A stretch of 8,570 nucleotides of DNA from NCBI GenBank assembly GCA_964581355.1, contig CAZOOA010000094.1:1-8570 (forward strand), in the 5' to 3' direction. The position numbers and the translations under genes were made by a program. Below the pieces are notes generated by a model that was given only the letters and a program-made list of their open reading frames with translations, was not told the origin of the DNA and did no database searches. Source of the stretch: CAZOOA01 sp964581355. GTDB taxonomy: Bacteria; Bacillota; Dethiobacteria; DTU022; UBA8154. Below, in pieces: positions 4,673 to 8,570 of this stretch (position 1 is the stretch's first letter; each line of letters opens with the position of its first letter).

Positions 4673-6136
4673 GATTTTACCAACCTGCCCCTGCACGAAC
4701 TGGCAGCCTGGGTAAACAGCAACCCGGACCTGCTGGATGAAATGCCTAAAGATTTTTCCACACAGTGTTCCAAAAGCCAAAACCTGCAAATCTTCATCTC
4801 CTTTAACCCCCACAACCTGTTCCAGGATGTCGTCGGGGTCAAAGAGACACTGCGCCAGGGCAAGGAACTGCCCCTGGCCGGGGCCACTGTGGCCCTGGCC
4901 GATAATATATGCACTATGGACTCGGTCACCACCTGCGCTTCCGGGATGCTCTCCACATACAAGCATCCCTTCCAGGCCCGCCTGGTGGAAAAACTGCAAG
5001 CAAAGGGTGCCTTCATGGTGGGCAAAACAAACATGGAAGAGTTCGGCCTGGGCGCTTCAGGAGGCAGCTCCCATTTCGGGGAGACCAAAAACCCCTGGGA
5101 CCCGAGCCGGTCTGCAGGCCATGGCGCTGCAGCGGCGACCGCCACCCTGGTAACCTTGGCCCTGGCCTCGGATGCCTGCGGCGAAGCCAGGCAGTCAGCT
5201 ACCTACTGCGGAGTGGTCTCTTTAAAGCCGTCTTACGGCCGTATTTCCAGAAAAGGCGTTATCGATTACGCCCCATCTCTGGCACAACCGGGAATAATGG
5301 CCCGTAGTGTCCGGGATCTTGCTTTGGCCTTGGAACATACAGCCGGGGATGACCCTGCCGACCCCACAACGTTACAAATACCTGTACCCGCTTACACATC
5401 CCTGTTAAACCAGGACAAAAAACAGACATTCCGGGTTGCAGTCCTGGAAAACTGGGATGAGGCCCCGGGACTGGAAGAAAAAGTCCGGGACGCTTTTGAA
5501 GGTCAGCTGGCTTCATTGAAGAACGCTGGCCTGGAAATCGAAAGCGTCCCCCTTAAATCGTTTCAGGAAGCATACCTGGCTGCTGCCGTCATTAGCGCCG
5601 TAGAAGCTTTTTCCAGCCTGGCCAATTTCGACGGAGTCCGTTTTGGCCTTCGAGGAGAAGGCAAATCGCTGCAGGAGATGTATATCTCCACCCGCACAGA
5701 AGGTTTCAGCTCCAAAATCAAGGAATTTCTAACCTTCGGGGCCCTGGTTTCCAACGAAGAATACTACCAGGACTACTATTTGAAAAGCCAGAAAATGAGG
5801 GCCCGCCTGAAACAAGAACTCAGAACCTGCCTGGAACAGTACGACCTGCTGCTGACCCCGGCAGTCCCCTTTGCCGCCCCATTGCTTGCAGAATCCCGGG
5901 GCTCGTGGCCTCTCCCCGACCCCGCCTGCTACTTCACCGCAGCAGCCAACCTGTCGGGCTTGCCGGCCCTTACCTTTCCCGCTTATGCGGCACCGGGACT
6001 GCCGGCCGGGCTGCAACTGATGGGACGCTTCGGCGACGAAACGACCCTGCTTCAGGCGGCACTGCGAATAGAAAAAGAAAACCCGCTGCAATTGCCCGAA
6101 CACGAGCAGGGGTTTAACGACCAGGGGGTGTGCTAA
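4670..6136 (+). CDS. gatA: GatA-like amidotransferase subunit lacking the catalytic triad
   Basis: This 488-residue GatA homologue belongs to the amidase-signature family and normally hydrolyses glutamine to feed ammonia to GatB. Clear family blocks remain: TTCASGML (87-94), VGKTNMEEFGLGAS (117-130), NPWD (141-144), YCGVVSLKPSYGRISRKG (179-196) and NLSGLPALTFPA near the C-terminus. The catalytic residues do not. The Lys of KDN is Ala77 (ADN, codon GCC 4898-4900). The nucleophilic Ser of GGSIRQP is Glu172 (GEARQS, codon GAA 5183-5185). The GGSSGGS loop holding the cis-Ser is reduced to AGHGAAAA, about four residues short. The reading frame is uninterrupted, so this is a pseudoenzyme rather than a pseudogene. 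It probably serves as a scaffold for GatB. It lies 1 bp upstream of gatB. Confidence 0.9.
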   Translation: MDFTNLPLHELAAWVNSNPDLLDEMPKDFSTQCSKSQNLQIFISFNPHNLFQDVVGVKETLRQGKELPLAGATVALADNICTMDSVTTCASGMLSTYKHPFQARLVEKLQAKGAFMVGKTNMEEFGLGASGGSSHFGETKNPWDPSRSAGHGAAAATATLVTLALASDACGEARQSATYCGVVSLKPSYGRISRKGVIDYAPSLAQPGIMARSVRDLALALEHTAGDDPADPTTLQIPVPAYTSLLNQDKKQTFRVAVLENWDEAPGLEEKVRDAFEGQLASLKNAGLEIESVPLKSFQEAYLAAAVISAVEAFSSLANFDGVRFGLRGEGKSLQEMYISTRTEGFSSKIKEFLTFGALVSNEEYYQDYYLKSQKMRARLKQELRTCLEQYDLLLTPAVPFAAPLLAESRGSWPLPDPACYFTAAANLSGLPALTFPAYAAPGLPAGLQLMGRFGDETTLLQAALRIEKENPLQLPEHEQGFNDQGVC

Positions 6137-6137
6137 A

Positions 6138-7586
6138 ATGAGCAAATTGGAAACCATCGTTGGGCTGGAAGTGCATGTAGAACTTTTGACACAAACCAAG
6201 CTCTTTTGCGGGTGCAGCGCTGCCTTTGGCGCCGACCCCAACACCCAGGTCTGCTCCGTCTGCCTGGGCCTGCCCGGGGAAACCCTGCCCCTGTTAAACC
6301 AGCAGGCCGTGGAGTTTGCCATGAAAACGGCCCTGGCCCTGAACTGCCAGGTGGCCGAGGAAATTACCTTCGACCGGAAAAATTATTTTTACGCCGACCT
6401 GCCCAAGGGCTACCAGATCTCCCAGTTTTTCCAGCCCATCGGCACCCGGGGCTACGTGGAGATCTTGAGCGACGGTGAGCCCAAAAAAATTGGCATCCAC
6501 CAGATCCACCTGGAGGAAGACACAGGCAAACTGCTGCACGTGGGGGATATCCTGTCTTCCCCCTTCAGCCGGGTGGATTTCAATCGTGCCGGTGTCCCGC
6601 TGATCGAGATCGTCACTGAACCGGATATCCGCTCCGCCGAAGAGGCCCGGCTCTTCCTGCATAAACTGCGCAGCATCCTGCGCTACCTGGGTATTTCCGA
6701 CTGCAAGATGGAAGAAGGCTCCATGCGCTGCGACGCCAATGTCAGCGTAAAACCCAGGGAGAGCAGCACCCTGGGCAAAAAAACTGAGCTGAAAAATATG
6801 AACTCCTTTAAATCAGTCTACAAGGGCATCGAGTATGAAGTAGAGCGCCAGGGCCGGCTGGTGGAGGAAGGCGGAGAAGTAATCCCGGAAACCAGGCACT
6901 GGGACGAGGTCCAGGAATACACCAAGGCCATGCGCAGCAAGTTTGTCTCCGCCGACTACCGCTGCTTCCCCGACCCCAACCTTCCCCCCCTGGATACATC
7001 CAGGGACTGGGTGGAAGCCATCAGGAAGGAGATTCCCGAACTGCCCGATATGCGCCTGGACCGTTTTGTGCAGGAATACGGGCTGCCCCTTTATGATGCG
7101 GAAATTCTGACTGCATCCCGGGAGCTGGCCGATTTTTATGAGGCGACACTAAAGGTTTTCCAGGACCCCAAAATGGTCAGCAACTGGACCATGGGGGAAC
7201 TATTGAGCCTGCTCAATGACGCCGGGTTGGAAATCGGGGACTGCAAAGTAACCCCCGAAAGCCTGGGGGAGCTGCTGAAGATGGTCCAGGAGGAGGTCAT
7301 CAGCCGCAACATTGGCAAAACCGTCCTGGAAGAGATGTTTGCCAGCGGAGAAAAACCGGATGCCATCGTGGAGAAAAAAGGACTGGTCCAGATTTCAGAT
7401 GAAGATGCCCTGTCGGAAGTGGTGGCCAAAGTAATTGAGCAAAACCCCAAGTCCGTGGAGGACTATCACGGCGGGAAGAAAAAAGCTGTGGGCTTTCTTG
7501 TCGGCCAGGTGATGAAAGAAACGGGCGGGAAAGCCAACCCGCAAATGGTCAACGAAATGCTCAAAAAACAGCTGGACAGCCAGTAA
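6138..7586 (+). CDS. gatB: Glutamyl/aspartyl-tRNA amidotransferase subunit B
   Basis: The 482-residue product is full length. GatB binds mischarged tRNA, phosphorylates the Glu or Asp side chain with ATP and replaces the phosphate with ammonia. The catalytic cradle looks intact: GLEVHVEL (9-16), FDRKNYFYADLPKGYQIS (78-95), HLEEDTGK (124-131), DFNRAGVPLIEIV (147-159) and EEGSMRCDANVS. A Cys4 zinc site is present (FCGC 23-26 and CSVC 39-42). The C-terminal third is the tRNA-binding tail with NGLVQISDE-like KGLVQISDEDAL and the GFLVGQVMKETGGKANPQ signature. It starts 1 bp after gatA, with GGGGGTG (6124-6130) as SD, so it is translationally linked to gatA. Its normal appearance contrasts sharply with GatA. 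Confidence 0.95.
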   Translation: MSKLETIVGLEVHVELLTQTKLFCGCSAAFGADPNTQVCSVCLGLPGETLPLLNQQAVEFAMKTALALNCQVAEEITFDRKNYFYADLPKGYQISQFFQPIGTRGYVEILSDGEPKKIGIHQIHLEEDTGKLLHVGDILSSPFSRVDFNRAGVPLIEIVTEPDIRSAEEARLFLHKLRSILRYLGISDCKMEEGSMRCDANVSVKPRESSTLGKKTELKNMNSFKSVYKGIEYEVERQGRLVEEGGEVIPETRHWDEVQEYTKAMRSKFVSADYRCFPDPNLPPLDTSRDWVEAIRKEIPELPDMRLDRFVQEYGLPLYDAEILTASRELADFYEATLKVFQDPKMVSNWTMGELLSLLNDAGLEIGDCKVTPESLGELLKMVQEEVISRNIGKTVLEEMFASGEKPDAIVEKKGLVQISDEDALSEVVAKVIEQNPKSVEDYHGGKKKAVGFLVGQVMKETGGKANPQMVNEMLKKQLDSQ

Positions 7587-7625
7587 ATGGCCGTACAAGG
7601 CAAAAAATATCTCGTTGAAACCGAA

Positions 7626-7668
7626 AAGCCGAAGCTGCCGGGAAGCCTTTTCCCCGGTGCTTCGGCTT
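7626..7668. terminator. Shared hairpin terminator between convergent gatB and PHP genes
   Basis: The outer stem AAGCCGAAGC (7626-7635) pairs with GCTTCGGCTT (7659-7668). An inner CCGGG/CCCGG stem continues it around a short loop. On the minus strand it is followed by TTTTCGGTTT, which suits the PHP gene. On the plus strand the following bases (GATTCATC) are a weaker T tract for gatB. Confidence 0.75.
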
Positions 7669-7697
7669 GATTCATCATTGATCCTGCTTCATGTCGG

Positions 7698-8318
7698 CTA
7701 CAACCAGCCATTACGGACTTTTCCGGCAAAACAGCCGGCCCGCAGGGCCTGCACCAGCTCAGCGGTATTGCGGACAGGATAGGCAAACTCAGTATAGCAG
7801 CGGCCGATTTCTTCTCCCCTGTGAGCATCGCTCCCCCCGGTCCCGGGCAATCCCATGGCCCGGGACAGCTCCAGGGCACTTCTGTTTTCTTCACCGTTGT
7901 TCCCGCCGTTATACACTTCGATAGCCGCCAGCCCCTGCAGGCTGCCGACTTCCGCGCCCCCGTACCCCAGACCGCTGAAACGAAAGGGATGGGCGGCTAC
8001 CACAGCGCCGCCGGCGCTGTTGACCCGGTGGATCAGGTCCTGGGCACTACACATCATCCGGCTGTATGAATTCCACTGTCCTATATTCTCGCTAAACACC
8101 AGGTAATGCCCGTTGATGGTGGGCACTTCCGCACCGACAAAAGCCACCAGCCCGTAGCGGGGGGCCAGGGCCAGGAAGGTTTCCGCTTTATTAAAAGAAT
8201 GGTGTTCCGTGATGGCAATGCCGTCCAGTCCTGCTTCACGGGCCCGCTCCAGGGTTTCTTCGGGAGAACCCGTGGCATCATAGGAATAGGCCGTGTGAAT
8301 ATGCATGTCTACTTTCAT
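7698..8318 (-). CDS. PHP-domain metal-dependent phosphoesterase
   Basis: The 206-residue product is a single PHP domain, related to the TrpH/YciV group of metal-dependent phosphoesterases. Metal-ligand motifs in order are DMHIHT (4-9, with the HxH), ITEHH (36-40), GAEV (62-65, Glu64), GHYL (70-73), AAHPF (108-112), IEVYNG (133-138) and GSDAH (162-166). Together they would form a multi-metal site. The substrate is not evident; relatives act on nucleotide phosphates or short oligonucleotides. The start is supported by AGGAG (8326-8330) about 7 nt upstream. Only about 40 bp separate it from repeat copy 3, so its promoter may lie in or at the edge of the repeat. It converges with gatB and shares a terminator hairpin, so it is a separate transcription unit. 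Confidence 0.9.
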   Translation of the reverse strand: MKVDMHIHTAYSYDATGSPEETLERAREAGLDGIAITEHHSFNKAETFLALAPRYGLVAFVGAEVPTINGHYLVFSENIGQWNSYSRMMCSAQDLIHRVNSAGGAVVAAHPFRFSGLGYGGAEVGSLQGLAAIEVYNGGNNGEENRSALELSRAMGLPGTGGSDAHRGEEIGRCYTEFAYPVRNTAELVQALRAGCFAGKVRNGWL

Positions 8319-8356
8319 GTTGCTTCTCCTGTTGGTTTTTGTTCAGTAATCAGATG

Positions 8357-8570
8357 TAGTATGAAAATGGAGTTTCCGTTTCCCGGTATCGGCTCCGGTT
8401 ATCTTCGCGGCAAAGCGCTACGGCTCAGCTCAAGCTTCCGCCGTCCGACCTGCAAACTTAGGCGTCCTGCCACGGTTGCAGGCGGCGGGCGTCCATGCCC
8501 GCCGGGCCGGCTCCCAGCATTCACTTCGCCAAGCGCTTATAGCCGCTTGACAAAGTCGCCGATACAGGGA
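8357..8570 (-). repeat. Dispersed structured repeat, copy 3, inverted and cut by the window edge
   Basis: Read on the minus strand it matches copy 1 from TCCCTGTATCGGCGAC to CATACTA with scattered substitutions. The 13-bp stem is at 8544-8556 with 8523-8535, identical to copy 1. The GGCGGGC-ATGGAC-GCCCGCC hairpin and the CCTGCAA/TTGCAGG pairing are also kept. One clear local difference is TGCTGG in place of AGCACA next to the 13-bp stem. The remainder of the element continues beyond the window. With copy 1 it forms an inverted pair about 7.6 kb apart. Confidence 0.85.

Noticed and set aside
4670..6136. Treating gatA as a pseudogene
   Set aside because: The frame is uninterrupted at normal length, starts with a good SD, is 1 bp from an intact gatB, and most structural motifs outside the active site are conserved.

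Overview
The window looks like chromosome from a Gram-positive bacterium of the Clostridia/Peptococcaceae type. The evidence is near-consensus sigma-A promoters (TTGACA, 17 bp, TATACT or TAAAAT), strong AAGGAGG ribosome-binding sites, a gatC-gatA-gatB operon and a moderately high G+C content. The taxonomic placement is inference. There are seven protein genes and no rRNA, tRNA, phage or CRISPR features.

Layout. At the left, a dodecin-like gene (+) has a clear promoter and a hairpin terminator. Next comes a structured repeat (copy 1, about 450-798) that runs up to the stop codon of a lipid kinase gene (-, 796-1737). Upstream of that gene, behind a terminator, is an AsnB-type asparagine synthetase gene (-, 2007-3479) with a near-perfect promoter. 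A gene-free interval of about 630 bp follows, containing a possible pseudoknot and a 10-bp hairpin. Then come gatC, repeat copy 2, gatA and gatB, all on the + strand. A convergent PHP-domain phosphoesterase gene (-) and repeat copy 3, inverted relative to copy 1, close the window and run off its right edge.

The main observation concerns the two amide-forming systems, which are divergently arranged. Both have intact synthetase or kinase parts but ruined glutaminase sites. AsnB starts Met-Ser-Gly-Ile instead of Met-Cys-Gly-Ile, and its other glutaminase motifs (HRGPD, RLSIVD, NGEIYN) are eroded, while its ATP and aspartate domain is well kept. GatA is a complete open reading frame, but the amidase Lys is Ala77, the nucleophilic Ser is Glu172, and the GGSSGGS loop with the cis-Ser is shortened by about four residues and contains no Ser. 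GatB keeps its kinase residues and Cys4 zinc motif, and GatC looks normal. The simplest reading is that asparagine synthesis and tRNA-dependent amidation here run on free ammonia (or ammonia from another protein), as might suit an organism living with abundant ammonium. That reading is inference; the residue losses are visible directly.

A second theme is a family of G+C-rich dispersed repeats with strong hairpins. One hairpin has G:U pairs that favour folding as RNA in a single orientation. One copy sits inside the gatCAB operon, and the outer two form an inverted pair around about 7.5 kb.
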